64,000 bases of DNA from Tamarix chinensis (taxonomy: Eukaryota > Streptophyta > Magnoliopsida > Caryophyllales > Tamaricaceae). Under the pieces are notes generated by a model, which was not told the origin of the DNA, did no database searches, and saw only the letters and a program-made list of their open reading frames with translations. The DNA lies in contig CM060173.1 of the NCBI GenBank assembly GCA_030549775.1, positions 66,468,367 through 66,532,366 on the forward strand, written 5' to 3'. This document shows positions 35,804 through 47,199 of this stretch, piece after piece; the first letter of the stretch is position 1; each line of letters starts with the position of its first letter. The position numbers and the translations under genes were made by a program.

Positions 35804-36623
35804 GTGATTACATGGATTTGATAAAAGGCATGGTGTGAATCGGATTCTAATAAGAGATTAATTAAATGATTAATCTGGATTATATGGGCCTTTGTACTTT
35901 TACCTAAATTGTTCATATACCTTTATGTTGTTATGTTGGATTATGCCTTGTTATTAATCTGCATGGATTATGTGCTTATGTGTCAGCCTTAGTGCTCGGT
36001 TACCTTACTCAGTACCTAGCGTACTGATCACCCTTTTCATGGGTGCTACTCATTCCCACGAGTAGTACGCCCTTTTGAATTTGTGCAGGTGGGCGAGATA
36101 TCCGTCGGGGTTGAGTGTTGAGCATGTTTGGCTTAAAGTTCGAGAGTGTCGTGGCCATAATTTTCTTCATGTGATTTTATTTCATCATGATACTTCTTCG
36201 GATTCGTGTTTACTCTTTTTACTTTATTACCTTGTGTTAAGTGTTTCGACTTAACCATTTATAAATTGTAAGATTATTCCCTTTGAGGAATTTTGATTTC
36301 TCACTCTGATTCCTATTCTATTATGGTTCATAAACGTTTATGCGTACTCTGATTTTAATGTATGATCTTTTGAGTTCTTTTATGAACCGCTGGGTTGAGT
36401 TAATGTAAATATTTTCTTAGCCTTAGCACTTGATACTGGAACGGTCGGAGAGAACTGGTCTGGTACTAAGTGTGGCGGTAACATTTCCAGAATTCACAGG
36501 TTTTAAGTATTTCTATTTTAACTGCTTTCGCTTTTCAAAAAAAAAAATTTAGTGAAATTTTGGGTGTTACAATAATGTTGAGGTTATCTCTCCTCTTTAA
36601 TTTTCCTTATCGACCACTATATC

Positions 36624-37450
36624 TGATGTGGGAGCAGAGTTGCAGGACACATCACCAACTAAGATGGCTATGCTACTCTACGTAGATACATAAACATGGA
36701 GGAGTATGCATGGCTTCATGCAACGTTTTTTAGCTAGCGTAAGATTTATGTCTAAGTACTTTTAGTCAATTAGTAACTAAATCTTAAATAGCTACTCTTA
36801 AGGGAATCAATGCTTTTGGGAGGGAGTTATTGTTATTTACTTTTAGTCAACTAGTGACTAAATATTAACTAGCTAGTCTTAAGGGAATTAATGCTTTTGG
36901 GAGGGAGTTATACTTTTAGTCAATTTGTGACTAAATATTAACTAACTAGTCTTAAGGGAATTAATGGTTTGGGAAGGGAGTTACTATTATTTACTTTTAG
37001 TCAATTAGTGACTAAATATTAACTAGCTAGTCTTAAGGGAATTAATGCTTTTGGGAGGGAATATGCTTGTAATCTTTTGAAAAGATGCTCGGTTCCTTGG
37101 CTATATAAACCATAGGAACCCGAGAAGAAAGACACAACTTGAATAAGAAGAACAACCTTAAGCATTGCTTAAACCTGAATTCTGTGTGGATTCATCTCGT
37201 AACAAGTCGAATATGTGTGAACGATTTGTTTCGAATCATCTCGAAACAAAACTGAATCTGTGTGAATGGTTTTGTTCTCGAAACCTTAATTTTTATTTCT
37301 GTGTGGTTTAAAGATTAATTTATCCTTCTACCTCATTTTCCATCATTATCCACCCCTTCGAATCCCCATCATCAACCTCCATAATCCATACTCATCAAAT
37401 ACTCCATATAAACTCCATCTAAATCTAAAACTCTAACTGTGCACGCATCA
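36624..37450 (+). repeat. 5' LTR of element E
   Basis: 827 bp. It contains a tandem array (about 36755-37060) of units near 75 bp that include AGTCAATTAGTGACTAAAT and CTTAAGGGAATTAATGC. Further on are GGCTATATAAACCATAGGAA (TATA-like, near 37098) and GTGTGAA motifs. It ends CA just before the primer site. Confidence 0.92.
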
Positions 37451-37453
37451 ATT

Positions 37454-37465
37454 TGGTATCAAAGT
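37454..37465 (+). other. Primer binding site of element E
   Basis: TGGTATCAAAGT, three bases after the LTR end. It is close to the TGGTATCAGAGC complementary to the initiator Met-tRNA that primes many plant retrotransposons. Confidence 0.75.
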
Positions 37466-37506
37466 TAAGGTTGTGGTTAGAGTGAACAAATTCTTTAAGA
37501 CCAACC

Positions 37507-39534
37507 ATGACAAGTCAAGAAGAAGATTTGAGAGATATTCTCAAAGCCTTGGCGAAAGATTTTAAGGATGTCAAGATCCGTATGGGAAGAATCGAAGCTT
37601 CCCAAGCACAAGGGTCATATGTGCAACAACCCTACCGAAGAGAGCCAATCGAAGTAGAGCATATAAGGAGAACATTGCATCGGTTGGAAGGGGAAGAAGA
37701 AAGTGTAGGAGACTACGGAAAGGCACATGATTCCTCTATGAGGACATATGATGACGTAGAGAAGGGGATCCGTTTCGACTTACCCGACTTTGAGGGTAAT
37801 CTCGACCCGGAGTTGTTCCTTGAATGGTTGCAAAACGTGGAGTCGATCTTTGAGTATAAGGAGATCGATGATGAGAAGAGATATCGTATAGCAATCTTGA
37901 AGTTGAATAAATTTGCTAGAGTATGGTATGAAAATCTAAAACAAAGAAGAGAAAGAGAAGGGAAAACAAAAATCTGATCATGGGAAAAGTTGAAGAAGCA
38001 TCTAAGGAAGAAGTTCATTCCGATAGAATATGAGCAAGAGAACTTCATCAAGATGACCACTCTGAGGCAGCGCCTACTCAGAGTTGAAGAGTACATCCGA
38101 GAATTCAAAAGGCTAACACTTGTATGTGACATGCAAGAACGAAAAGAGCAGCGATGTGCACGCTTCATAGGAGGTTTGAATATGAATCTCCGAGAGAAGG
38201 TAGAAGTGTACCCATACGAAGTTTTTGAAGATTTGGCTAAACTAGCCATCAAGTTCGAAAAACAGTTGAAGCGGGGAAAGGTTCCAAGTAAGTCCATAAG
38301 TGTTCCGTATGGGTCAAATTTGAAAGGAGGATCTAAGCCACCAATGGTGCAATCCACAAACACCGATGTGGTTAGAAGATTCACTTGGGAGGAAGAAGGC
38401 AAGGAGCAAGAGGAGGAGAAGGTCCACATGCAATGCTTCAAGTGCCGAGGATAAGGTCACTTCGCTTGGGATTGCTCAAACCAACAAGTGTTATCCCTGA
38501 AGGAAATAACCAATATGGAGACATGTGAGGAAAGTGAAGACCATGAGGAGGATGAAACCAAAGAACCGAAGGATTCCTTGGAAGAAGGAACCGTAGATTG
38601 TTATGTGCTGAGACGAGTTCTCCAAGTGCAAACCCGACCTCTACCTACTCAGTGGGAAAGACTTTGTAAGGCCAAGTGTCGAGTTAGAGATCGGGCATGT
38701 GAGATCATCATTGATAGCGGCTCATGCACCAACGTAGCAAGTGAGAAGATGGTCAACAAGCTTGGATTGGAAATAACGAGTCACCCCAGGCCATACTCAC
38801 TGCAATGGCTATATCGTGAAAAGGGCATATGGGTAAGAAAACAATCTCTTATCTCATTCAAAGTTGGAAATTACATAGATACTATTCGATGTGATGTCCT
38901 GCCTATTGATGCTTGTCATATTCTATTGGGGAGACCGTGGTAGTATGATAGAAAGGTTACACATGATGGGGTCCTCAATGAACACATCGCGTGTAAGGAT
39001 CAGAAGAAGTACAAATTAAAACCAAATGAGGATGAGGAGAGTTTGGTTAGAGAGAAAGAAGAGAATTTGAGCCGAAAGAGTAAAGAAATTGAGGAGATTA
39101 AAAGGGAAGAAAAGGAAAGTGTGAATGAGGAAGAAAATTGAGTATGTAATGATGAAGACAATCATGTTATTACTACTATTGAAGCGAAAGGAGGGAAACC
39201 AAGTTTTCACATGCATCACATTGATTATGTGGAGAATGATGTGCATTATTATCCCATGCTTTCCTTGTGTTTTTATGGAGAAAATGTTATCATGGAACCC
39301 TTGTATCATTCGAAGCAAAATGAAGAAAAAAACATGGTGAGTTCGAAGGTATACAATGTGCATGAAGACATATATGATGTGAAGAAGCAAATGAACCATA
39401 ATGCAGCCCATGCATTCGGTTTATGTTCATTGATGTGCGCTTATGAAGATCCAATGTCAAGGCTTAAGAGGCATTGGAGGATTTTCAAAGATTACTTTAG
39501 TGTGAAGGAGATATTCAAAGAATACAAGGACTAG
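37507..39534 (+). pseudogene. Gag-protease-tail polyprotein of element E, four in-frame stops
   Basis: The reading frame stays the same from ATG 37507 to TAG 39532-39534, broken only by TGA 37975, TAA 38452, TAG 38941 and TGA 39139. Gag: FDLPDFEGNLDPELFLEWLQ, then the RFIGGLN region. Zinc knuckle: CFKCRG, stop, GHFAWDC, so a CCHC finger in which the stop replaces one spacer residue. Aspartic protease: IIIDSGSCTNVAS (about residue 400), ending at LLGRPW. After it comes a lysine/glutamate-rich stretch and a tail of about 130 residues (HHIDYVENDVHYYPMLSLCF) of unknown function, where a full element would have reverse transcriptase. No frameshift is seen. Two stops fit C-to-T changes (CGA and CAG to TGA and TAG). 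Confidence 0.88.
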
Positions 39535-39610
39535 TATCACGTTCAAGAATATGTACTTTGGTGTTTGTTATTCCTCATCAAAGTTGTGAATTTGAGGACA
39601 AATTCAAACC

Positions 39611-39623
39611 AACCTGGGGAGAA
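39611..39623 (+). other. Polypurine tract of element E
   Basis: CTGGGGAGAA immediately before the 3' LTR start TGATGC, the expected plus-strand primer position. Confidence 0.75.
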
Positions 39624-40466
39624 TGATGCGGGATCAGAGTTGCAGGACACATCACCAACTAAGATGGCTATGCTACTCTACGTAGATACATAAACATGGA
39701 GGAGTATGCATGGATTCATGCAACGTTTGTTAGCTAGCGTAAGATTTATGTCTAAGTACTAGTTATTGTTATTTACTTTTAGTCAATTAGTAACTAAATC
39801 TTAAATAGCTACTCTTAAGGGAATCAATGCTTTTGGGAGGGAGTTATTGTTATTTACTTTTAGTCAACTAGTGACTAAATATTAACTAGCTAGTCTTAAG
39901 GGAATTAATGCTTTTGGGAGGGAGTTATACTTTTAGTCAATTTGTGACTAAATATTAACTAACTAGTCTTAAGGGAATTAATGGTTTGGGAAGGGAGTTA
40001 CTATTATTTACTTTTAGTCAATTAGTGACTAAATATTAACTAGCTAGTCTTAAGGGAATTAATGCTTTTGGGACGGAATATGCTTGTAATCTTTTGAAAA
40101 GATGCTCGGTTCCTTGGCTATATAAACCATAGGAACCCGAGAAGAAAGACACAACTTGAATAAGAAGAACAACCTTAAGCATTGCTTAAACCCGAATTCT
40201 GTGTGGATTCATCTCGTAACAAGTCGAATATGTGTGAAGATTTGTTTCGAATCATCTCAAAATAAAACCGAATATGTGTGAACGGTTTTGTTCTCGAAAC
40301 CTTAATCTTTATTTATGTGTGGTTTAATGATTAATTTATCCTTCTACCTCGTTTTCCATCATCATCCATCCCTTCGAATCTCCATCATCAACCTCCATAA
40401 TCCATACTCATCAAATACTCCATATAAACTCAATCAAAATCTAAAACTCTAACTGTGCACGCATCA
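39624..40466 (+). repeat. 3' LTR of element E
   Basis: 843 bp, a direct copy of 36624-37450. It differs by scattered substitutions and a short extra piece (TAGTTATTGTTATTTACTTT near 39760) that adds part of a repeat unit. Confidence 0.92.
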
Positions 40467-40920
40467 AGATCATTTCAAGGAAATATTTAAGGTTTAATGC
40501 ATTATGAAAATGGTTAGGAATAATTTAGGGATAAATTATCATGGGTTAGTAAGGTTCCATTTTCATGTAAGAGATTTTTTTAGAAAAAATCAAGCTCAAA
40601 AATATAACTAGCTTGACAAACCAATTGATGGGTTTGGTTCTACAACTCAACTATTCTACCAACAGTTGATTATTTTCCCCCAACCAGTTGATTGATTTAG
40701 TTGACAAACCCAATTTTGCTAAAATGAAAAACGAAAATATTAATTCATATAACAAGTCGATAAGTTTACCGAAAAAACTCAATAAACTTCTTTTTTCAAC
40801 ATGATTTGAAATACAATTTTGTCCCTAACCAAATCATAACATTAAATTAAAATCAAAGGCCTAAAATTTGGTAAAATTCTCATTCAACCATTTTCAAAAA
40901 ATGTGTAGTGTTACACAATA

Positions 40921-41690
40921 ACTACCTTGTATAGTTTTATGTACTTTGCATATATGTTTACATTTTGCTATGAATTAATGAAATTATCTATAACCCCTGC
41001 TTGACAATATTATCACCTTTTTTAGTACATAGTATACTAACAATCATTTTTAAGTATTTTACTCATTCAAATGAATAGAAAAACTTAAAGTTTTAGTATA
41101 CATCATTAGGGACTCACTAGATGATTTGTTACCTATGATGTGTTGTATTGGGTTTAGTGATTTTCTATACTAGGGTTTTGGGTATAGAATCATGTTATCT
41201 GCATGGTTTTACCCAAATACCCTTTTCATCAAATAGATCTATGGTATCCCTTTTGTTTATAGTTTGATATTGTATATGGAGTTAATTGTTAATCATATAG
41301 ATGTTTATAAAGCTTCTCTCATTTCTATTTACTCCTCTTTACTTTTAACAGTTTTTACCTTGTAATTATATAAGGATAGTATGGTAAGTTATAATTCAAT
41401 TACGGTAATAACACCTAGTATTTTTATTTTTATTATTCCACCATAAAATATATTTTTTAGTAGTAAAATTTAGTGTTTTATAGAAAACCCTTCTAATAGA
41501 CCTACTATTATTGTAATGGGTGGATCTAAGCAATATGTGGAGAAAATAGTGGTTACTTAGTAGTAGCACGAAGGATTATTAAGCCTTTGGTAAAGTATTT
41601 TTTTGATGAATTAATTATTTGCATGAGACAACATGATTCTCTAAGGTCATTGTGAGTTTCTCTCTATAGAGTGCACTGGTGCTAGAGAGG
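40921..41690. other. AT-rich spacer
   Basis: No gene or clear repeat is visible. It may contain the 5' LTR or leader of the copia relic that follows, but no primer site could be fixed. Confidence 0.4.
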
Positions 41691-42960
41691 AGAATATGTA
41701 GTCTTAATGGAAGAGTTAGAAGTGAGAAAATGTAAAGGAACCCAAGATGAAGAAGAGTGTTGATTACAAGTTTTTTTACAAGTTTAAACAAGGATCCCTA
41801 GGAGTAGTGAAATCAAGGTACAATTCATATTTATTTACACTTAGATCTAATAAGATTCATTGAGTGCACTATAAAGAAGTGTTTTCTTGTATTGTTAGAC
41901 ATACTTATAGTAGTACCTTGTTTATACTTGTGGCTATACATGATTTAGAGTTAGATCGGTAGGATGTTAAAACTATATTTTTACATGATGAGCTCAAGAA
42001 GTAGATTTACATATATTAGGCTAATTGGCTAATTGGTGAGTTGTTAAAGCTCTGTGTGACCATATTTACACATTAAAGAGGTTATGCTTAATCAATGTTT
42101 CTCCGTGAGTGAGTATGATAGATGTGTGCACTTAAAGGGGATGAAGGGTGGATCACTTGGATATCTTTTGTTACATGTTCATGATATATTTAACATGCTA
42201 AAAGATATGTCTTAAGGTTTTTAGGGTGAATATGATTCTTAAGAGTGAGTTTGAAATAAAGGACCTTGGATCTGGAAAGAGGATCCTTGGCATAGATATA
42301 ATATAAGATCTTAAGCAAAATCTCTTGCACCTATCTCGATATTATTATGTGATTAAGGTGCTTGAGGGGTTTTGTATGATGTATGCCAAGTTTGTGAGCA
42401 CTCTATTTATTGTGGAGTTCAGATTGTCAACTTTAGATAGCCCCAAATCTTCCATAATCTTATGTTGATTGTCATATCATGTATGCTATGGTGTGCACAT
42501 TTTCTAATATTTCTTAAGTGGTTATTTTTGTGTTTAGATATAATCTTGAGTTCAAACTTATAGTAGGTAAAAACCTTGTTTACTAGCTATGAGTGATGCA
42601 TTTCAGGAAGTTGTGTGGCACGGTGGTTTGGTGCATGAGTTGGGGTTTTGTCATGGTTCTTTAGTTATTCGTGGTAATAGCCAAAGTACTATTTGACTAC
42701 TAAAGAAAAAAGAATCTTTCTATCACCAAATGATGAAAATCAAAATCAAGTATCACTTTATACATGTTATTATTTATGGTGGTAAAATTTTGAAGGAGAA
42801 AGTGGCCACTTTGTATAATTTGACTAATATTCTGATGAAGCCACTAACTAAGTGTAATTTCGAGTGCTTCTTGTACATTATTAGTGTTCATAGGTCGTAA
42901 GACCATTCATATGGGCATAGTTTTTTTATAGAGTTCTTTCATGGTAATACATCATAAATA
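41690..42960 (+). pseudogene. Ty1/copia pol relic (reverse transcriptase to RNase H)
   Basis: Translation across frames gives the copia order. GIPGVVKSRYK then HYKEVFSCIVRH then ILVAIHDLELDR and VKTIFLHDEL (41780-42000) is the RT N-terminal half. LKSEFEIKDLGSGKRILGID with LKQNLLHLSRYYVIKVLEGF (42225-42390) is the RT C-terminal end. YLALSDAFQEVVWHGGLVHELGF-type text with NSQSTI, then LKEKVATLYNLTNILMKPLT (42580-42860), is RNase H. Many stops and frameshifts are present; the YVDD box and integrase were not found. A purine run, AAGTTGGAGAATAG, near 42973 may be the polypurine tract before a decayed 3' LTR. Confidence 0.8.
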
Positions 42961-43071
42961 TTATGTTAAGTTGGAGAATAGTGAGATTTGATTAGATATT
43001 TAGTGTATAGCATAACAAGGTTTTAGTTCATGTAAGTTTATAGAAAAGTGTATAGCATGGAATGTGCATTT

Positions 43072-45255
43072 TGTAACAATGATGGCTCCCATTGTTTACT
43101 AGCATAGAATATGTTTGTCCACATAATATTTTTGGATGATTTTGGGAAGAATTTGAGAGTAAAGAAAACAACATTATGGAACCATATTTTCTAAACACAT
43201 ACCATATTTTTTAGGCCTTCTAGGAAACACATTCTTAAACACTAATTTTATTTAATATAAAAGAGACGTGATAAACTATTCAAAACATGTGATGGGAATT
43301 CCTTAGCACTTATATTTGTTTATTCCATCCAATACGTTAATCCATTTTCACTAAAAATCCAAAATATATTATTTAATGGTAACATCATAGCATATTGACT
43401 CTAATTTTCCCTTTAAACCTTCCAAAGACATTTATAATGTAATCTAAGGATTATGAAGTAATTAACCTATTAAATAGGCTAGTTAATATATTTAAATATG
43501 TGTCTTAGCACCAATAAATATTCATGTTATAACATAATGTCAAATCTTAAATCATACCAACATCAAAAGAAACAAAGACAACACTCTTTGGCTAAACGTG
43601 TCAATTGGTTTGCTAAAACCAATTGATTGGTTTAGGTCAACCAAGGCCTAGAGTTTTCTACTAATAATAATAGATTGGTTGCTTAGATGGATCCAATTCT
43701 ACGAGACTAGTTTATTTTTTTTTGACAAACTAGAACTTGGATTTAATGAGAGACCATACGTTATTTTACCAGTAAACTAGAAGGTAACCACGTACAGATA
43801 TACCAGATGAAGGATTAGGCTAACAAGTTGAAATTTTTTTTTCTCTCCAACATCTCATTTGAGGAATTTTAAACATGACCCAGGCTCTTGAATTAAACAA
43901 CTTCAAAACACATAACATGACCATTCAATGCACTAAAAATTCTGCATTAACATAAAATAAACAATAATTTCTCATAACATCATAATTATTTTTAAAATAC
44001 CTAAAGATCCGAGCATGAGTCACAAAAATACCAACATCATCATAAACTGATGTAGGCATTAACAATTTACAAATTTTACTAGATTACATGATGATTCATA
44101 TGATCTGTTGAAGGCAGGAGTGACTTTGATGACAGGTAAGCTAAACATCCACATCAAAATAGAAAAACCTTCACATGAAAGATTATACCTCCCATAAACT
44201 ATAAAAAAAGACATTAGGACTCATAAATTTTCCTTAAATTTTCATAAATCAATAGAGTAAAAATTAAAGAAGTAAAAATAAAAATTTACACCTTCAAGAA
44301 TAGTTCAAGAAAACTCTATTAAAAGCCTTAATGTTTCTCTAACATTTTCTTAGTTAAAGAAAAAAAAAGGAGGGAGCTAGATTAATGATCAGAAGAAGCA
44401 AACCAATTTGAGGGAATGCTTAAAACAAGAAGAGTGGAGCATAAATGTAAGAAAAACTCTTAATATCATTGTAGCTCAAAAGGGATAAATGAGAAAGAGG
44501 ATTATGGTTATTTAGAACAACAAAATTGGTGAAGGAATATTGGTGAGAGGTGAAACAATTTCAAACCCTAATTTTATATTTTAAAATTGGACTATAAGAG
44601 GAAGATTTATTATGAATTATGTTGACTTTCTTTCTAGATATCGAATAGTTGTTTCAAGAGAATGTTGGTTAGAACTTTCAAGGAAAAGGTGGAAAACAAA
44701 AAAGATAATGCATGTATAAGTGTGGGAAGAAAATATCTTAGTAATGTAGAGAAATTTGAAATGGGCCATCCATTGAAGAGTTTTATAAAGGATAGAGGAA
44801 GAAGAAGACAAGGGGTGAGGTCTTCCTCCCCCCCTTTTTTTTCTTCCTAAAATCAAACATTAATCAAGAAACAATTTAGAGTTTGATAACAAAAAATTTA
44901 AATGTGTTAAAATATATTTTCATCATAAATAAATATTTAAAAAATGCACAGCTTAAATTGAGGCTCAAGTTGAAAAAGATAGACCAAAAAATAAGTTCAT
45001 AGAACCATTTGATTGGTGTTAGACGAAACCTCATTTTCTCTCAATTTTTTTTATTTTTTTCCAATTCCCTTTTAAACTGAAACAAAAATATAATTATAAT
45101 TAAATGTTACAAACCATTTGGACATCATTATAGAAGAATTTCACATTTTAAAGGATTTTATGTCCTTAAAGTCCACTGAACAAAGCCAATCAAATATATT
45201 TAATAACATAGTAAGTCACACATTATGTTTAGTATAATAAGGTAAAGAGGTTACA
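43072..45255 (-). repeat. 3' LTR of element G (lower end uncertain)
   Basis: It starts TGTAACCTCTTTACC at 45255 on the minus strand, directly after the polypurine tract. It contains the motif AACCAATTGATTGGTTT (43605-43640 and a variant at 45003) and a TATA-like AAATAACC near 44505. The lower end may be TTGTTACA (plus TGTAACAA at 43072), but this was not confirmed by a second copy or a target duplication. Confidence 0.5.
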
Positions 45256-45668
45256 CCCCTTTTCACCCCTCCTAAGTCACCTCCTTGGTACGATGCTACA
45301 ACTAAATGACCTTTATACCTATCTCTCAAGTCTTCATGTCCATGATGCTCATTGAACTTTCTAAGTAGGCCAAAGACTCATCATACTCTAAAGTCTTAGT
45401 AAGTATAATGTACGAGGGGTTTACTACATACTTTTTGAAATAGAAAACGTAAAAGATATTGGGCACTTGAGACAACTCTACATGTAACCATAACAAATAA
45501 CTAATTTTATTGGCTCATTGTAGGATCTTCTACCATCCAATATACATCAGACTAAACTTACTCTTCCTACCAAGCCTCATTACTCCCTTAATTGTTCATA
45601 CCCTTAAAAATTCTATGTCGCCAACCTCATAACTATTTGTCCTTTTTAAATATACATAGTTATTTTGC
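45256..45668 (-). pseudogene. Integrase C-terminal part of element G
   Basis: On the minus strand: VYLKRTNSYEVGDIEFLRV, a stop, TIKGVMRLGRKSKFSLMYIG, then ELSQVPNIFYVFYFKKYV and NPSYILTKTLEYDESLAYLE. This is the plant Ty3/gypsy pattern FEVGDKVFLKVSPMKGVMRF...LSPRYIGPF...HNVFHVSMLRKYV. Several stops interrupt it. The final chromodomain-like part is too short to confirm. Confidence 0.8.
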
Positions 45669-47025
45669 TGATTGGATAAAGAAAAATAATTTTAATATTT
45701 TAATCACTTATTACCCTCATGTTCTTGTTCATTCTTTTCATTCGCTTATATTTTTCATAGTTTTATACTTAGTTCATGGTATTGCCCTATTGTTGTTTTC
45801 TGAATGAATGTTTGGTGCTAACTAAGAAATTAGAGGAGAGAATGAATAAAGAGAATAAATAAAATAAGAAAAAAGGTCTCATAGTGCCTAAAAAGATGGT
45901 AATCCTTAAATATAGAAGAAATCATAGTGAAAAAGAAGTTTTCAGACCCAACATAACCTAGCAATGTTCATAACATAGTTTTATAGGTCTACAACATGGG
46001 GACTTGGTTTCTAACTGAAATGAAAATTGGTCATGTTGAACTAAATAGTGGTATTAGGCGTCCGTTTTCATTTTGGCAACACTATTTTAAGCATATAAAT
46101 AGTTTCATTCATTTATGAATTTTCCAAAGTACAATGCAATGCTTGGTGGCACTCATTTACCCACTTTTCTCTCTATTTATCTTTCATACAAAAAACACTA
46201 GATCTAATCATTGCTTTCAATTTGTAAACATCAATTATAGGGAATTAAAGCATTACATTGAACTCCATCACTATGATTTTATCTACAACACTATTATATT
46301 TATCTGTTACTATTATATTTTTAATTTCATTATTACGCTTTACTATTTTAATTATGCATGAGTATTTATTTTTTTAAGGACTAAGTTTGGCTTGATTACA
46401 ATATGTATTTGATGAATTGATTAGATTATTATAGGAGATTTTTGAATTCCACTATTCAATTGCTAGCATTTAATTAGATAATGGTAGAACAGTTTGTCAT
46501 AATTTTAATCTAATTAGGTTATTAATTATAATTAATTGATTATAATTAACATTGGTACACTATAATTGAATGGGAATTAATGCTCATAAAATAAGATTAT
46601 TAAATCTCATTAATTAATTGAATTAGTAGGTTCTTGTTAAGTTTATTTTGAGCTATATCAAGGAAAATAGGTAATCATATTTAATTAAATATGGAATTTA
46701 GTTGTCAAAAGATGTTAATGGTTAATTTTTTCTAATTATTCATAATGTATTAAACAAACTTGATACAAGATAGATTGATTCATTAAATAACATTAGGAAT
46801 GTAATTTAAATTCATTCATAGGCTTATTTCTAATTGATTAAATTCATATTTATTGGTCTTCACCATAATTGCCATTTACTTGCGAACACTCATCACACAT
46901 ATATTTAAAATCAATCTATTTAGATAATAAAAAATAATGGAATATGTAATTAACACTAGAATGTCAAAGGATATGACCTTATACTACTGTTATTACATTT
47001 GTATACCTGTAGATTTAAGCGAACA
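45669..47025 (+). repeat. 5' LTR of element F
   Basis: It starts TGATTGGATAAAG and ends about GCGAACA. A TATA box, TATAAATA, lies at 46094-46101. Long blocks align with 58100-59200, for example CAATTTGTAAACA at 46219 and 58449, and TTTTGCATGAGTA against TTATGCATGAGTA. Confidence 0.75.
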
Positions 47026-47199
47026 AGTTTTAGCATCATTATAATCAACCTTTTTAATATTTACTCATTTTATTATTTGATTAAACTACACATTTTATTT
47101 TATTTTGATTCTTTGTTTGACTTTTTCTTTGGTTATATTATTTAGACACCATTATATGCCCTAATTGCAATGAATTAGAGAACCTATTGAGTATAATCT

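Larger units (their letters stand above)
30389..36576 (+). mobile_element. Element C: complete solo LTR with perfect 5-bp target duplication
   Basis: The unit runs from TGAAATTCCCCAAAAATTTC at 30394 to TTTTGGGTGTTACA at 36571 (6178 bp). It is flanked by identical ATAAT (30389-30393 and 36572-36576). Sense order: AT-rich start, polypyrimidine tract (30830-30905, resuming at 32640) split by a CGGGT-rich insertion, TATA box (32996-33003), C-rich leader, TTATTA-rich zone, two minisatellites (34380-34960), CCACTATTAT minisatellite (35442-35803), constant end (36415-36571). It is the plus-oriented counterpart of B and D. It is longer than B and D mainly because of the insertion. Confidence 0.88.
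36619..40471 (+). mobile_element. Element E: small Ty3/gypsy-type retrotransposon with both LTRs, gag-protease only
   Basis: Two direct copies of an LTR (36624-37450 and 39624-40466) begin TGATGTGGGAGCAGAG or TGATGCGGGATCAGAG and end GTGCACGCATCA. The flanks ATATC (36619-36623) and AGATC (40467-40471) agree in four of five bases. A Met-tRNA-like primer site follows the first LTR and a polypurine tract precedes the second. One reading frame codes for gag, a zinc knuckle, protease and an unrecognised tail; reverse transcriptase, RNase H and integrase are absent. The LTR copies are very similar, so insertion is relatively recent compared with its surroundings. It would need enzymes from a relative such as H. 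Confidence 0.9.
27858..40920 (-). mobile_element. Element P: old solo LTR split by C and E
   Basis: P covers 27863-30393, 36577-36623 and 40472-40915, about 3 kb after removing C and E. Its right end, read on the minus strand, starts TGTAACACTACACA; the left end (GGTAACATTCCC) is degenerate. CAATA flanks both ends (27858-27862 and 40916-40920). It holds clusters of the motif CAATTGATGGGTT at 29160-29420 and 40610-40720, and a minus-strand TATA box at 30094-30101. The same motif layout is seen in the LTR of gypsy element G (43072-45255), so P is probably a solo LTR of that family. The family link is inferred from layout; end positions are approximate. Confidence 0.55.

Noticed and set aside
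37713..38441. 242-codon minus frame
   Set aside because: Antisense shadow of the gag frame of element E, which carries the zinc knuckle and conserved gag text.
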